Shown here: positions 1 through 12,400 of the stretch, in pieces
How the letters are laid out: the number at the start of each line of letters is the position of its first letter
How positions within the stretch are numbered: position 1 is the stretch's first letter
Assembly: GCA_038093975.1 (NCBI GenBank)
Contig: JBBPTG010000079.1
Coordinates: forward strand, 1 to 64,000
From: Chalciporus piperatus
Lineage: Eukaryota; Basidiomycota; Agaricomycetes; Boletales; Boletaceae
Length of the DNA stretch: 64,000 nt
Reading direction: 5' to 3'
The notes under the pieces: model-generated
The model's database searches: none
The model's input: only the letters and a program-made list of their open reading frames with translations
What the model was told of the DNA's origin: nothing
Made by a program: the position numbers and the translations under genes

Positions 1-110
1 GATGAGGTGAGCAGTTTGCACGACGATCGGAGCATAAGTACCAACCTGCTTCAAGGGCGTCCAGATAGTCTTGACAGTGACAGGCTACCTACTGGATGAT
101 CGAGGATGTA
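1..110 (+). repeat. Dispersed repeat copy 1
   Basis: This segment matches the reverse complement of 35641-35732 along most of its length, with an estimated 85-90% identity by eye and one small insertion near position 85. The shared block begins with TGAGGTGAG and includes TTCAAGGGCGT and GACAGGCTACCTACTGGATG. The other copy lies just upstream of an F-box gene, while this one ends about 95 bp before a mariner element. It codes for nothing recognisable and could be a relic of a mobile element or of a duplicated gene flank. Confidence 0.6.
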
Positions 111-205
111 GTGCCCGATGTAGCAGACCAAAGCAGACCACGACGGCTTCCGTCAAGGTTCTGTCTTGTCGGTTGGGCGGCCGGCTCCGGAGGTCCGTAG
201 TGTTA

Positions 206-513
206 TTGCTGTTTTCAGTAGAGTTGGCAGTGTGAGAAAATACATGAAACTGCCGCATCGTCCTCCAGCCTGAGCGTCCAACTCAAAATCGCGATATCTC
301 GCGATCTAGCAAACGGACCACCTCAAATCATTCAATACCACCATCCAGTTGTTCGTCCGCAGGGAATCACGCAAAAAAATACGACATCTACCGCTTCCTT
401 CGATCACTTCAAAAATCACCTCTCGCCGACCTCAGATTCGATTTTACGGCCAAACGCGCACGTCAGGCGCTCAACCGAACGTACGGAGGAGCTCGCAGGG
501 GATCAGCCGAGCG
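206..513 (+). repeat. Left terminal inverted repeat of the mariner element
   Basis: This 308-bp repeat pairs with 4165-4472. It contains two TCGCGA hexamers separated by TATC near 289-304, a natural candidate for a transposase binding site. A spurious open frame crosses both repeats and gives the same peptide, which shows how similar they are. Confidence 0.9.
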
Positions 514-569
514 TATGAAAACGGTTGTTTACTCTTGACGTGCACTCACACCACCGCAGGACGTGATCG

Positions 570-1780
570 ATGGCCCGTGGCAAGAAAATCTCTGAAGACC
601 TTGCATGGGCAATAATCTACATGCACTATGTATCGGGCATGGATGTCGCAGACATCAGTCATGTCATAATGCTACCCGAACGGTCTATCTACCGCATCAT
701 CGAGTATCATCGTCGGACTGGCCTCGTCAAATCACACAATGTGTCTGCCCGTTTGCGTGAGGGGATACTAGGTCAGGATGATCTCCAGGTACACGGAACA
801 TGTTGTTTACTCCACTGGTCTCGTTCTCAAGGTCCTTTCAGTTTATCGAAGGATGCCTCGAGCATTCCCCAGATGCATACCTAGACGAGATCCAGCACAG
901 TGTCGGAGAAGCAACTGAGAGTCATGTGTCAACATCTACCATCTGGCGAGCTTTACGGAAACTTGACTACACTCACAAGAAAGTATGTAGTTTGTGCCAT
1001 TTTCGCTATAGATTAATTAAAGACACTCACGGACATGTAGATCTCAAAGGCTGCACTCGAGCGAAAAGAATCACATCGTTTACGCTATATTCTCAAGATG
1101 GGTGGCGAGTATGAATATCAACAACTCATCTTCGTTGACGAGAGCGCCTTCGACCGACGAACAGCATATCGAACATATGGCCGAGCTCACCGAGGTCAAC
1201 GGGTACATCAAAAAAGCTTTTATGTCCGGGGGAAAAGGTATGCTGCTCTCAGGATTTATGGAAAGCCATTACACTGTCTTGTCATTTAGGTACTCGATAC
1301 TTCCCGCTCTGAGTGTTCGCGGAATGCTCTACTGTGAGATTATTGAAGGTGCCTTTAATATGGCGCGTTTTCGCGACTTTATTACAGGACTTTTGGATCA
1401 CATGCAACCTTTCCCAGCACCGAACTCCGTGATCGTGATGGACAATGCTCAAATACATAAGGACCCGTCCATGATCGAATTGGTTGAAGCTCGGTAGGCC
1501 GTTTTAATCTCGTTGATGGCGTGGCTTATATAGACATCACGTCAGGGGAATGAAGATCGAGTATTTGCCGGCATATTCCCCTGACTTCAACCCCATCGAA
1601 CAAGCATTCTCGTACATCAAGTTATATGTTCGACGACACTATCCTCACTTTGCCCGCTCGAATGCTACAGGCTCTGATCCCATTGACGCTGCCGAAGTCT
1701 ATGATATGTTGTTCAATGCTGTATACTCTATTAAACCTGAGCACGCAAGGGCTTTCTATCATCATTCAGGCTATCTGTAG
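570..1780 (+). CDS. Tc1/mariner (IS630-like) DDE transposase
   Basis: Joining the open segments at GT-AG borders gives about five exons and a protein of roughly 330 residues. The start at ATG 570 opens with MARGKKISEDLAWAIIYMHY, followed by a helix-turn-helix-like region (VADISHVIMLPERSIYRIIE). The catalytic core shows FVDES for the first Asp, VMDNAQIHKD for the second and YSPDFNPIEQAFSYIK for the Glu. After splicing, about 38 residues separate the second Asp and the Glu. Introns lie near 789-829, 982-1042, 1238-1289 and 1494-1541; the last falls between the second Asp and the Glu. No stop or frameshift remains after splicing. The protein would cut and paste the element defined by the flanking repeats. 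The call is firm at superfamily level; the exact clade is not assigned. Confidence 0.88.
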
Positions 1781-1850
1781 TTTGTCACATTCACAATCAA
1801 TTTTTTATATCTATGTATCAGATGCCAGTGGCATTACGTGGAGTCCGAGT

Positions 1851-3820
1851 CTATGCACGAACTCGCCGAGATCTATGCCCTGTCGCCCTATCATCAACCT
1901 TCCTCTTATCAGCCAATGCCCAATCATGCAGGCAGTGTGCATCACCCAATGACATACCAGTCATGTCCCGCAGTAGTTGAGGAGTTATACCTGAGCGAGT
2001 TAGATCATCGAGATAATGAAAGCCTTGCTCAGATAATATGCTCATCCACTGTGAATAGTTCCGGTAATGACGGCCTCGGGTCTCATGGCTGTCAAGAGAC
2101 AAAAGCCAGTCATCGAGTGATGGATAGGACACATCAACACTTTCAAGTTTAGATTCTGGCGAGAGCTGATCTGAGGAATACGATGGTGATCGGTGGCGCT
2201 TCTGGCGAGAACGAGTCGGTGAATGCGGGCTTCTCCCACCATCACGACGGCCATGATGACGGTATGGTGTAGATGGTGGTGGGTATGCGTACGGCATCGG
2301 ATAAGCGGGAAGCCCATATGGTGGTGGATAACCCGAATATGGGAACATTGGCATATGCGTGGGTGGAGTGTACATTTGTGCAGGGTATGATGGGAGCGGG
2401 GGAGCACCGTGCATTCCAGTCGGCAGTGATCCTGGTTGACCATAGGCCTGCGGGATGATTGGAACTTCATCAGCAGTCCCGGCGCGATTGTCGGGTGTCT
2501 GAGGTGGTGCGGCGAGACTTTCTTTCTTGATTAAGGTGGGCGGAACAGTAGAAACAGTAGCAACACCCAAGTCCTGCATGCAGTACACTTAGCGAGCTAG
2601 TTTGTTACACTGCGACTTTGAAACTACTCACAATCATTTTCGCCCAGATAGAGAGCTCCTTCATGCTAAATGCGTGATGGATTTTTGGCGGAAAGACCTT
2701 ACAGGCCTTGTTGCACTGTTGACAATGATGGGCTTTGCATATATCGCCGATAAGCTTACGAAATTTGACGTCGCCGCCACCGAGAGGATCTCCGTCATCA
2801 TCACTAGCTGATTCTACGCCCCGGAGCAACGGCAACGCAGCCTTCTTCTTCCCCTTACCACGACTGCCATGACCCTTCGCACAGATTAGTACATCACTGT
2901 CACAGTGAGGTTGTATCTCTACATACCTTTTCTTGCCGACTGATACCATCATCAATCTCAACCAGTCGGACGTAAAAGTCGAGTGGCTTTGTTGGCCCCT
3001 TCCCTTTGTTTTTGGCCCCTTCGGCTTTCAGGTACTTGTATACATGCTTCTTCAGCGAGAGCCATTCTTCTTCGTTTTCGAGAGACATTGGAGCATCCTT
3101 TTTCTTTTCGTCCCAAGAAAAAACGTAGCCGAGATGAAGTCGCGAGGGCTCGCGAACCATCTTTGCGCCAACTGCAATGAGCATGTCGTTCCATGCACAC
3201 GTTGAGGTAAGCGAGAGCTCTTTGACTAATTGACCACATGGGACTCGCAGCGGAAGGGTAAACGGCTTGCTCTCGGCTGCACAAACGAGAGGCAATTAGT
3301 TTCTGCTGTCGAACAATAGCTACCAAGGATGCTGACCTCCACTAGAGCTGGTAGGCTTCTTCTGCTTTTTTTTCAAGTCTCCGAAGACGACCTGATGGAA
3401 TTTTTCGTCCATGAGCGGACTTGGAGGATGGTCAACATCAACATCATCATCCATGTCAATTTCTTCGACTTCGTCATCCCCACCACTCTCGTCGCTATTG
3501 TTCTCCTCCCCAGATGATAGCTCGACAACCTCTCCAACCTGGAATGCGGACCGGCTCGGAGCACCACCACGCATCGCGGATAATACTTGGGCTGCCGTTA
3601 GGAGTTCCTCGTCTTCTTCGTCATCGCCAGCCAACGGATCTTCTGGAGCCAGCTTCGCACTCTCCCGAGATTGATTGGGTCGCGGGAGATTGATTGTAAG
3701 TGGTTTCTTGGGGGGCACCCGCTTCGGGGTAGGTTTGATGTCTGGTTCCAGGACCTGGTGAGGGCTGACTTCTGCTTTTTTGCGAGGTTTCGGCATTTTT
3801 TTATTTTTCTGATTGGCCAT
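1851..3820 (-). CDS. Transposon-borne accessory protein with Cys/His cluster and SAM-like C-terminus
   Basis: Four exons can be joined in frame, with introns near 3336-3277, 2923-2877 and 2632-2574, giving about 610 residues starting at ATG 3820. The first exon is basic (MANQKNKKMPKPRKKAEV) and then strongly acidic (SSGEENNSDESGGDDEVEEI). The second has a conserved-looking globular stretch. The third carries a basic patch (RGKGKKK) and a Cys/His cluster, CKAHHCQQCNKAC, followed by SMKELSIWAKMI, which may bind zinc. The fourth is Pro/Tyr-rich, then Arg/Ser-rich, and ends with a helical region around WLLSLDSH...LLRDMTGMSLGDA that resembles a SAM domain. It is convergent with the transposase and inside the same inverted repeats, so it probably moves with the element. 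A nuclear or DNA-binding helper role is inference; I know no named family. Confidence 0.65.
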
Positions 3821-4164
3821 AGTGATCACGAAGGAGTGTAGGAGAAAACTACAAAGGAATGGTGATGTTCCGCAGCACGGATGTTGGGCGCGAAGGTGGT
3901 CAATGCAAAACGGAGGTAAAAATTGAGGCCGTAGTTGACCAGTGACAGTATCTGACTTATCAATCACTTCCGCGATACGATTTCAGTTGCAAACCATCCC
4001 GAGGAACTCATGGTCATTTACGAAAGCATGTTAGACAGTAGACATGATTGTCCTGCTAAGGTATGGTGGATCTAACGAATAGACTGATTTCAAGTCATCC
4101 GCGATCCGCGAGAATGACTACCTGCAGCAGCAAGCTCCCGGGCCACCAGTAAAATCCCTCCCTG

Positions 4165-4472
4165 CGCTCGGCTGATCCCCTGCGAGCTCCTCCGTACGTT
4201 CGGTTGAGCGCCTGACGTGCGCGTTTGGCCGTAAAATCGAATCTGAGGTCGGCGAGAGGTGATTTTTGAAGTGATCGAAGGAAGCGGTAGATGTCGTATT
4301 TTTTTGCGTGATTCCCTGCGGACGAACAACTGGATGGTGGTATTGAATGATTTGAGGTGGTCCGTTTGCTAGATCGCGAGATATCGCGATTTTGAGTTGG
4401 ACGCTCAGGCTGGAGGACGATGCGGCAGTTTCATGTATTTTCTCACACTGCCAACTCTACTGAAAACAGCAA
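4165..4472 (-). repeat. Right terminal inverted repeat of the mariner element
   Basis: Reverse complement of 206-513. The outer end CTGAAAACAGCAA abuts the TA duplication at 4473-4474. Confidence 0.9.
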
Positions 4473-4632
4473 TACATACCGATCGTACCAACAAAGTTGA
4501 ACGTTGTTCACTTGCAAAATCCAAAGAACAAGGGCACTAACATTCCATGGCACAGAGTAATTATGGGGATACACTCCAAAGTAATAACCTGTAAAGCAGT
4601 GTGGGACCTCGAGAAAGAAGGCCCGTGCATGA

Positions 4633-6610
4633 TCACAAGTCGTGTAAGCCTTCGAGAACCCGCGGCGACCGAGCGACGAGCTTGAAAGGGAAAGGCTTCG
4701 ACCGCACGCTCCCTCCAGTGTTATGGAATTCCATCGAAGAAGGTGTGATCTCGTTGCCGTCCGCATCCACAGCCTTGCGGAAATCGAATGCCCATAAAAG
4801 CGTGGCCATTGAGATGAAGAGCGAATTAACAGCCACGTGTTTCCCAACACAGATTCGACGACCATATCCGAAGGACAGATCGTCATACCGCACGCCGGGT
4901 TCGCGTACCTTCGCGCCGTCCGATTCCAAGAAGCGCTCAGGCATGAAAGCATCAGGATCGTCGAATAGTGCTGGGTCATGTGTGATGGACCTTCAAGCTC
5001 CCCGTAAGTCCGTGTCCAGCAAAGGTAGAGTTTATGTACGAACCAGAGGTTGTTCAAAACCATTGCACCTTTCGGAATGGTATAGCCTTTGTAAGTAAAG
5101 TCCTGTGTGACGATCAGCGACAGATACACAACAAAGACAAGTTCTTATTCATACCTCGGTTGCCACGTGAGGCGCACCGATGGCCACGACAGGTCTCCAC
5201 CTTTGAAAACGCGTCAGATGAGTGCGGGTATTGGAAGAGTGATATCTACCGTAGAACCTCTTTGACGATGGCTTCGATGTACGGTAAGCGGTCACGATCA
5301 CCGAACGTTGGCGGACGATCTCCCACGTGAAGGTCAAGTTCCTCGTGAGCCTTTTGACTGACATGAGGGTTAAGGATCATTGCGAGGATAAAGTAGTGTA
5401 ATGCCGTTGAACTCTACATCAGAATGAGTGCCGCGCATAGCTGAATATGTAACCCGCTCACTGTTTCTGCGCCGCCAAGGCTAGAATAAAAAATGTCAAT
5501 GCCTACGTAAACTTGCGAAAGGATCCTACTCACAACATCATACCACTGATCCAAGCAACATCTTCGTCCGAAAGGTCCTGTTGCTTTTTGCGATCGTTCA
5601 GTGCCGCGCAGAAGTTGAGCTTTGAGGGATCATCAGATACAAGCTGCGAGAAAAATGAGTTCCTTCAGGATCAAAAGGAACGTCTCATCAAGGTACCTTG
5701 CGTTGGATAGCTTCTTCGGCTAAGCCCATGAAGAATGCATTGGCGCGAGCGTAGAATTTGTTCGCATATCTGTGCAATGTTAGCCAGTGGTCGATGACAG
5801 GATGCAAGACTGACTGTTTAAATGGTGCTAAGCTTGTTGGCAGGTAGTTCAGCACTGGAATCAGGTCCACGATACCCCCTCCAGGACTGAGCGCTTCCAA
5901 GAAGCGGTCTGCGAGGTTATTGACTTCATCCAAATTCTTCTCGCCCGAGATTTTCAGCGGAGGACCACCGTACGTGGCCCGCCAGATCGTGGACGCCGAA
6001 GTCCGACGCAAGTTGAGTTCAAGGTCGTCTTTCAGCGGTCCCGAAATGAGGTCACGAACAAGAAGGAGCGCCTCGTGCTCTTGGACTGGATAGAAGTTCT
6101 CTGCAGAGTGAAGCGCTTCGTGGGCACCACGACGATGCTTGCGCCACCTCGTGGCATAATCAGCGCATGTAATATTTCCAAATCGAAATATATAGACACC
6201 TACTTATTTCCGTACTTTTGAGCAGAGAGTAGGTTGGTCCTTCCCATGAGCTCGCTTGCCTGAGAGAATCTTGAGTGAAACTTGAGGTTCATGGGAAGAC
6301 CACTTACCATGATCCAATCAGGTCGAGACGAAGTGACAGCCGACATTTTGTCAAGGATGTCTGATGCAATGGCTGCATTCGCCACGACGACGATGATACC
6401 ACCGAGCGCATTCAACGAGTAAATGGGTCCATACTGATTTTTCCACTCGTCGAGTTTCAAGTGCGTCAGGTCGACTAGCTGCAAGGTGTTCCCCAGCAAC
6501 GGAAGACCGGGAATGGGTGGTGGGAGATTTGGTGTCGCCCGCCTTTGATACAACCAAACGGCGAGGGTGGCAACGGATACTCCTGAAATCAGCCCTGTTC
6601 GCCAGTCCAT
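4633..6610 (-). CDS. Cytochrome P450 monooxygenase
   Basis: A haem-thiolate monooxygenase of the membrane-bound microsomal type. The start at ATG 6610 (MDWRTGLISGVSVATLAVWL) gives an N-terminal membrane anchor, followed by the proline-rich hinge PNLPPPIPGLPLLGN. Splicing restores the family landmarks: a C-helix WRKHRR, an oxygen-binding I-helix region FLGGAETSS, the K-helix EVLR, PERF, and the haem loop FGYGRRICVGKH. The protein ends shortly after LVARSPRVLEGLHDL. The organisation and I-helix recall fungal P450s annotated as O-methylsterigmatocystin-oxidoreductase-like, but the substrate cannot be read from sequence. About eight exons are needed and all junctions I checked keep frame. No biosynthetic cluster is visible around it. 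The mariner element has landed in its 3' flank. Confidence 0.9.
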
Positions 6611-7562
6611 GATATCGACGCGGGAAGAGGACCTGGAGATACGGGTGACACGGTGGGACCTGTCGCACACACATCGCCCTACTTATACGGGTTTTTTCAA
6701 CCATCGTCATCCCTACATTGTAAGTAGATCTTCGCGAATACAATGGATCTAGACTCTTCAGTTGTTGTGCCGCTAACGTCAGTTCGGCGTGAGAACTAAC
6801 ATTTAGTGACGACATTTTGCCCTGATCGGTGACGATGCTTTTCCCACCTTGATGGATGTCCAGTGACGGAGAAGGTAGTATGTATTCGAGTTGTCATTGC
6901 ACAACCATTATGCAGTTCACCACAGGGATGAACATCACTACTCGGGGGAGCGCTACCGAATGGGCAAAAAAAAGTCTGGTGAAACCAGCCCTGCCATGAA
7001 CTGAGCACAAGTTTGACCCACTGCTTACTGCATTCCAACCTGCTCATAACGTCCATTGTCAAAAATGTCGCTACTATACATCTGTTCGGTCAGCTTTCCT
7101 GACTTTAGGCTGGCCGTTGAAGACTGTCCACACAGCGCACGGCCGCGCTGAAGCTGCAGTGGCACACTCTTGGCTGAGACAAGCAATATGTTTTCGTCAC
7201 TGACCCTGTTCCTCTACAGCCTTCGCAGGGGTGCAACTTGAAATTTCAGATTTGAACCACAGCGCACCCGAAGTTCGCATGACCTTCCCACCAACTCCTT
7301 ACCCTGCCAAACATGTCAGGTTGTTGTTGGAACTTTCACCATACTTAACGAGCAAATGACGAGCATCGTATTTCGTGCCGTCATATGCATGTAGCGTGTG
7401 AGCACGGGGTCAATGTGGGGTCTTTCTGAGTGTTCTCTCCCATCTTGCCATCGTCGAAGTTCACACCTACCGTACACCCCCAGGGCCGAGGCATTTATTA
7501 AACGGAATGTTTTGGCCTAGTCACACCCCACCCGTCCCCCCCACTTCACCCTGAGAGTCATC
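6611..7562. other. Intergenic region between divergent P450 and 7TM genes
   Basis: Only short open frames without family features are seen. The interval should hold both promoters. The last 60 bp before 7563 include pyrimidine-rich stretches (CCCCACCC, CCCCCCAC) typical of fungal start regions. Confidence 0.5.
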
Positions 7563-8969
7563 ATGGTAATGGCTCCTCCCAACATAAGCATCACTACAGC
7601 CTTCTTGACTGGTCTTATCACGTTCTCTTTGTTCTATGGTGAGTTCCTCAGTCTCGCAACTCCTCATCGAACCCGCTCACGGCGTGACGAATTCCCTCGT
7701 GACAGGAATATATTTTGTTCTTTTCCTGGGGAGTGTTTATGTGTTCTACTTCAAGAAGCGGTCAGGGCAGGTGAACTATATTATCATTTGCGGGACCATT
7801 TTGCAATTCGTTTTGATCACGGTCTGGTCTGTTATGCTCTCCCATACAGCGATATTCATTCTCTGCTAACGACCTGGTCACTCAGCTACGGACTTCGTTG
7901 GGATCGAATATACACGGGCTTTATCACGAACGGGGACAAGCCTGAAGGCCCTCTTCTCTACTTTGCCCAGCTCGATGACTGGTGTGTTTTGTCTTGGATT
8001 TTGTGTAAGTATCATGTGTTATTCATGTTCTTGCAGGCGGGAAATCTCTACCTCGGCCATCTGGGCGATGACAAGCGCGCTCGGGGATATCATGTTTGTA
8101 AGCATTCTTTAGCTCAGGCATCACATTCTCATGGCTAATCGAGTGGTTAGATCTATCGACTGTACATCGTGTGGGACAGTCGGATTATTCCCTGTCTTCT
8201 ACCGTTCGCGTTGCTCATAGGAAGTCTGAGTATGTTGCGTGCTTCGTGTCCAGTGTCCATTACTTCCCGATTATTGATCACCTCCATAGCATCGACGGTC
8301 GGCCTCCTCGTCGTTCTTAACCAGCCCTTTGCGACGGTGTACACGACCGTGCTTACTCACTGGGTCTGGACATTCCTCAGCTTCAACCTGGCCCAGAACG
8401 TGGTCGTCACTCTGCTCATTATCGTTCGGATATGGCGAATCAATGTCCAGAGTGCGAAATTCGCCAGCGGACGCGGTCTTTGGTCGGTCATCATTGTTCT
8501 ATTGGAAAGTGGAGCACTGTATAGCTCCTCTATGCTCATCTTCCTCGTGGTATGTGCCGTTCCCACTTCCTCTAATATACTAGTAGTTGATTCGATCTCC
8601 TGTAGACTTACGTGTGTCAAAACAATGCGGCGCTGGTATGTCTTCAACCCTTCGCGCTTTTCCTGTCCTAACTTAGCTTCATCCGCAGATCCTGACGGAC
8701 CTGGTCATGCCGGTCATGGGCATCACTTTCAACCTCATCATAGGTTCGTATTAATTTCAAGCTGCTTCATCGCCGCTTGAACATCTTCATTTTCAGTTCG
8801 TATGGGCCTCGGCCTCACCACAGGTGACACAACAGTACAAAGCAGCAGCAGAGGGAAGAACACCACCATCCAGTTCATCCAGACAAGTGTCACGAGTGTC
8901 ACGTCCCAGGCCTATCCCCTTGACAGTTTTGGAGACAACCAGGTTGACAACAAAGCTGTGACTGTTTAA
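7563..8969 (+). CDS. 7TM integral membrane protein, paralogue A, C-terminally truncated
   Basis: An Agaricomycete multi-pass membrane protein in about nine or ten exons (first exons 7563-7638, 7706-7826, 7886-7981). It aligns throughout with the genes at 17354-18812 and 22061-23460. Shared landmarks are YGLRWDRIYTGFITNG, YRLYIVWDSR, FNLAQNVVVTLLIIVRIWR, LLESGALYSS and GITFNLII, with hydrophobic segments between them that suggest seven helices. The start could be ATG 7563 or the Met two codons on, which matches paralogue B better. TAA at 8967-8969 comes in frame just before codons for SSYEYA and a second stop at 8988, so the SYEYA end shared by the other two copies is lost. Function and ligand are unknown. 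Confidence 0.72.
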
Positions 8970-8990
8970 AGTTCGTACGAGTACGCCTAG

Positions 8991-9408
8991 ACGTCGGATC
9001 GGCTTCCTGTAAACCGGGTGACGGGTCGACAATCTGACATAGGAATGGCTTTTTTTTGCCATTGGCGCACATAGAGGCAGCGCTCCAAGAACCTGGCATG
9101 TTTCATAGCAGTAGGCTTGCAGGTCTTTAGTGTCCTCAATTGTGGATATAAAAGGTATTCCTCCCCACCCAAAGTTGGAAATGATCTCAGCTCGAGCAAG
9201 TCGTTATGACTCGATCTTTGAATACCGTATTGGGGCCCCAAAGCGTGGCAAAACCTCCCTTTGCACGGACGGAAATCCTCTCCAACGAATGTCTCGTCAT
9301 CACGAACGGAAGCTCTCACTGTGGAGAACAGGAAAGTAACAGGTGAGACAACGTTCGAAACCGTGACGTTCAAGTTCGCTATGCGGATAGTACTTATCGA
9401 CACTAACT
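8991..9408. other. Intergenic region between convergent genes
   Basis: No gene is recognised. A 150-codon minus-strand open frame (8987-9439) has no family features and overlaps the last exon of the aminopeptidase pseudogene in another frame. Confidence 0.5.
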
Positions 9409-12400
9409 CTACAACTGTACACGGCGATTCTCTAGCCATTCCAATATATCCGTCCTCGAGCGCTAATGGACAAACGCAAAAGTCAGCTCACGCCTCAGTG
9501 CAATCCACCATTCCGTCGACTTCAGAAACTCACCTGAATCCAAGCCACAGATGCTGGGGCTGCATCCAATCCCTGTGCGAGAGAAAGATGGTATCGCGAC
9601 GTATCTCTCTTCTATATCTCTCCCGTCAAGCTTTGAACGCATTCAATGAGGGAGGGGGGAGATACCTCAAAGAATTTGCTGACTTCTTGAATATCTTCAT
9701 CCGTGCTCAAGGAGGCGAACGCGGCCTAGGATCGTACCAATCATGATTGCACCTTGATCATATGTTGGAATGCGAAATTGTTCTGGAATCGATCCTCCAT
9801 CTGTCAGGCTGGATTGTTAGACACGCTGTGACGTGATGCAACATCGACTCACGGTTTTGAAGTGACGCATGAAGAGCTTGTCCAGGCCTTGTCCTCTTGC
9901 ATAGTTCACTCTCTGGTAAGCAATGAAGTAAACAACATCGTGGCCCTTGGCCTTGGTGAGGATGAATTCTTCCAAGTCTTCTTGGCACGCTTTGTCTTGG
10001 GTTGCACACATCACGAATCTGTTGAAGAGGGAAGGTATGTAGACGCTATGTGAACGAATTTGAGAAACGGACTTACATTGCTGTGAGGGCAGCTGAGGAT
10101 GAGGATGCGACGCCTTCGTACAGACCTTATACTCTTCCACCCCACCATATTGGACGGCCTACAGGATCTGATTTAGACGGCGACAGAATAATATCAGTAG
10201 ACCGGTTGACTGACGGTCGTCGCGGCGATTCTGAACAAATTCGCTGGGATCCTCGACTCATCTTTCGTGGTCATGTAGGCTGCGAACATCTCTTTCAGAA
10301 TGTCCACGACACTTCTCCATAAAGTCAGCTCACTGTATATTGTATATCAAAGTCAACTCATGCCTGATCGCCAGCTGCAGCTGTTTGTCCGATAGCTCTC
10401 GTTCGGAGCTCCGAGATATTGTAAGACTCGGAGGGCGAGTACTCGTAACCAAGCCTATCCACGATTGGTTTGAAGAGGCCCTGTACAGAATATTTAATTA
10501 ATCTCAGTCAAAGGATAAATCGCCGATATTTGCCCTCCTAAACTCCTCCAAACCTCGAGAGATTTCCTTGTGTTCATACCAGGTTCCTATGAGGTTACTC
10601 AAGTTCTCCGCAATACTGTCCCAGACCAAGACTGTCCCAATTCAACAAGCGTCTGTGAAACAGGGAGAAACTCACACTCGCTCTCGTTTCTGAACGTATC
10701 AACCACCGTAAGTGCACTGCTAATCGTGCTATGTCTAGACTTGGCAAGCGCCATAGTATCATGAACCAGTCCGATACGATCGTTGAGGGAGAATATCGTA
10801 TCACCTTCAGCCGCTTCGCGGGCAATGCGAGACAACGTTCTGCAGGATAGAGGACACGGTATATAGTCATATTAGAAGCACGGTTGTGGACAGAGTGAAA
10901 GACAGGGACGTACAAGAACCGTATGTCCCTGTATTAAGCTTATAGGTTTTGCTAGTATCAACAGCAAGAGCCGTCTCGCGAGTACTGAGTACCACAGTAT
11001 TGTCAATGTATGGTTTTCCAGCGGAATCCGTGGTTAAGAAAGCAAGAGGGATAGTCCTGGAAGAAACCCATAAGTTAATGGGCTTATAAAGACAACATAA
11101 TACTTGCCAGATGGTCTGGTCGTCCTCGTCTTCCACAGGACCGCTTTCAAGGAAACGATTCTGGCGCACTTTGATTCCATCTGGCGTTTCTGTGACAGCG
11201 AGAACAGGGAACCCGACCTATTGATTCAGTATGAGCGACGAACGGATGTTCGTAACCAGTCGAGTCATTTACTTTCATGACCCAATTCTCCATCATAGCC
11301 GAAACGTCGATCGACGCTTCACCGGATGCATACACGACTTTATTGATTGCGTCCCAAAGGTCCCTGGTAATTGCGCTCCCATATAGGTGATTCTTGAGGT
11401 AGATCGATACACCCTCCAGGAATCGTTCCTGTCCAATGAAATTGTAAAGCATGCGGAGAACTGCAACATATTAGCCATCAAGCCGGCATACGATCCACAC
11501 AGTAGTCTTACCAGAAGCTGCTTTGGAATATGACAACGCATCGAATATCTACGTGCGCGAGGTGACCTGAGGTTCTCCGGCGTGAAACCTGGAGAGAGTT
11601 TGGCAAACTTACCTGCCCAATCAACTTCGCATCTGTGCATGGGACTTCAATTGGGTGAGAAGACAATTTGGCATCGAGTTCGAGGGCATTGTTCAAGTGG
11701 GATGTAATAAACCTGGAGTCGACCTTCCACTCCGGGTGAAGCCTGGAACGGGAGTCAAATTTAAAACAAAATGTACGTCAAGGGATCTTACTTGTCTATA
11801 ATACAGTGACCCGGTCAGAAAATCTCTCAAAGGCGTCATGGCTACGTACCTAGACTGAAAACTTCACCCACCTTGGACCCCCAGTGAGGAAAGTAAACGA
11901 AACCTGAGAATGATCACATACCAACGTTGCGAACCCTTCATTCAGATAGAGGTATTCCCACCACTCCATGGTAGCGATATTTCCGAACCTTTGAGGAGAG
12001 ACTTGTGGGCAGATCGTTTATGCTATAAATCTTACCCACTACATATGAGCAACAAGTTCGTGGGATTCGACCCAAGTGACACGTTGCCTTGTCGTCAAAC
12101 CGTCCAATGATTAACCCCCAATTCTCCATGGCACCCGGGTCGAGGTTGTGAGCCTACAACCACTGTGTTCGTGATAATTCAGAAGACCTATGACAATCAT
12201 CTTACCACGAGAGTGTCAAGTTTCGGAAGGGAATACTCGATGTTGAATAGTTTCTCGTAGATAGGAAGTACTCTCGCTTTAGTATCGAGTATACACTGAG
12301 CCTGACCGATGATATCCGGAGTCGCTAGGCGATTCTTAGCATATCAGCGTCGCCTGCATTCGGTAATTCTTACCATAAACACGCAGGGGTCGAATCTTCC

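Larger units (their letters stand above)
206..4472. mobile_element. Tc1/mariner-superfamily DNA transposon with two genes
   Basis: The element is bounded by 308-bp terminal inverted repeats (206-513 and 4165-4472) whose outer ends read TTGCTGTTTTCAG, and a TA dinucleotide flanks each side (204-205, 4473-4474), as expected for Tc1/mariner insertion. The repeats look essentially identical, so the insertion is probably recent. Inside are a spliced DDE transposase on the plus strand and a convergent spliced gene on the minus strand. The length, 4267 bp, is far above the 1-2 kb usual for single-gene mariner elements. It sits about 160 bp downstream of the P450 stop codon. Both genes appear undamaged, so autonomy is plausible but unproven. 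Confidence 0.9.
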
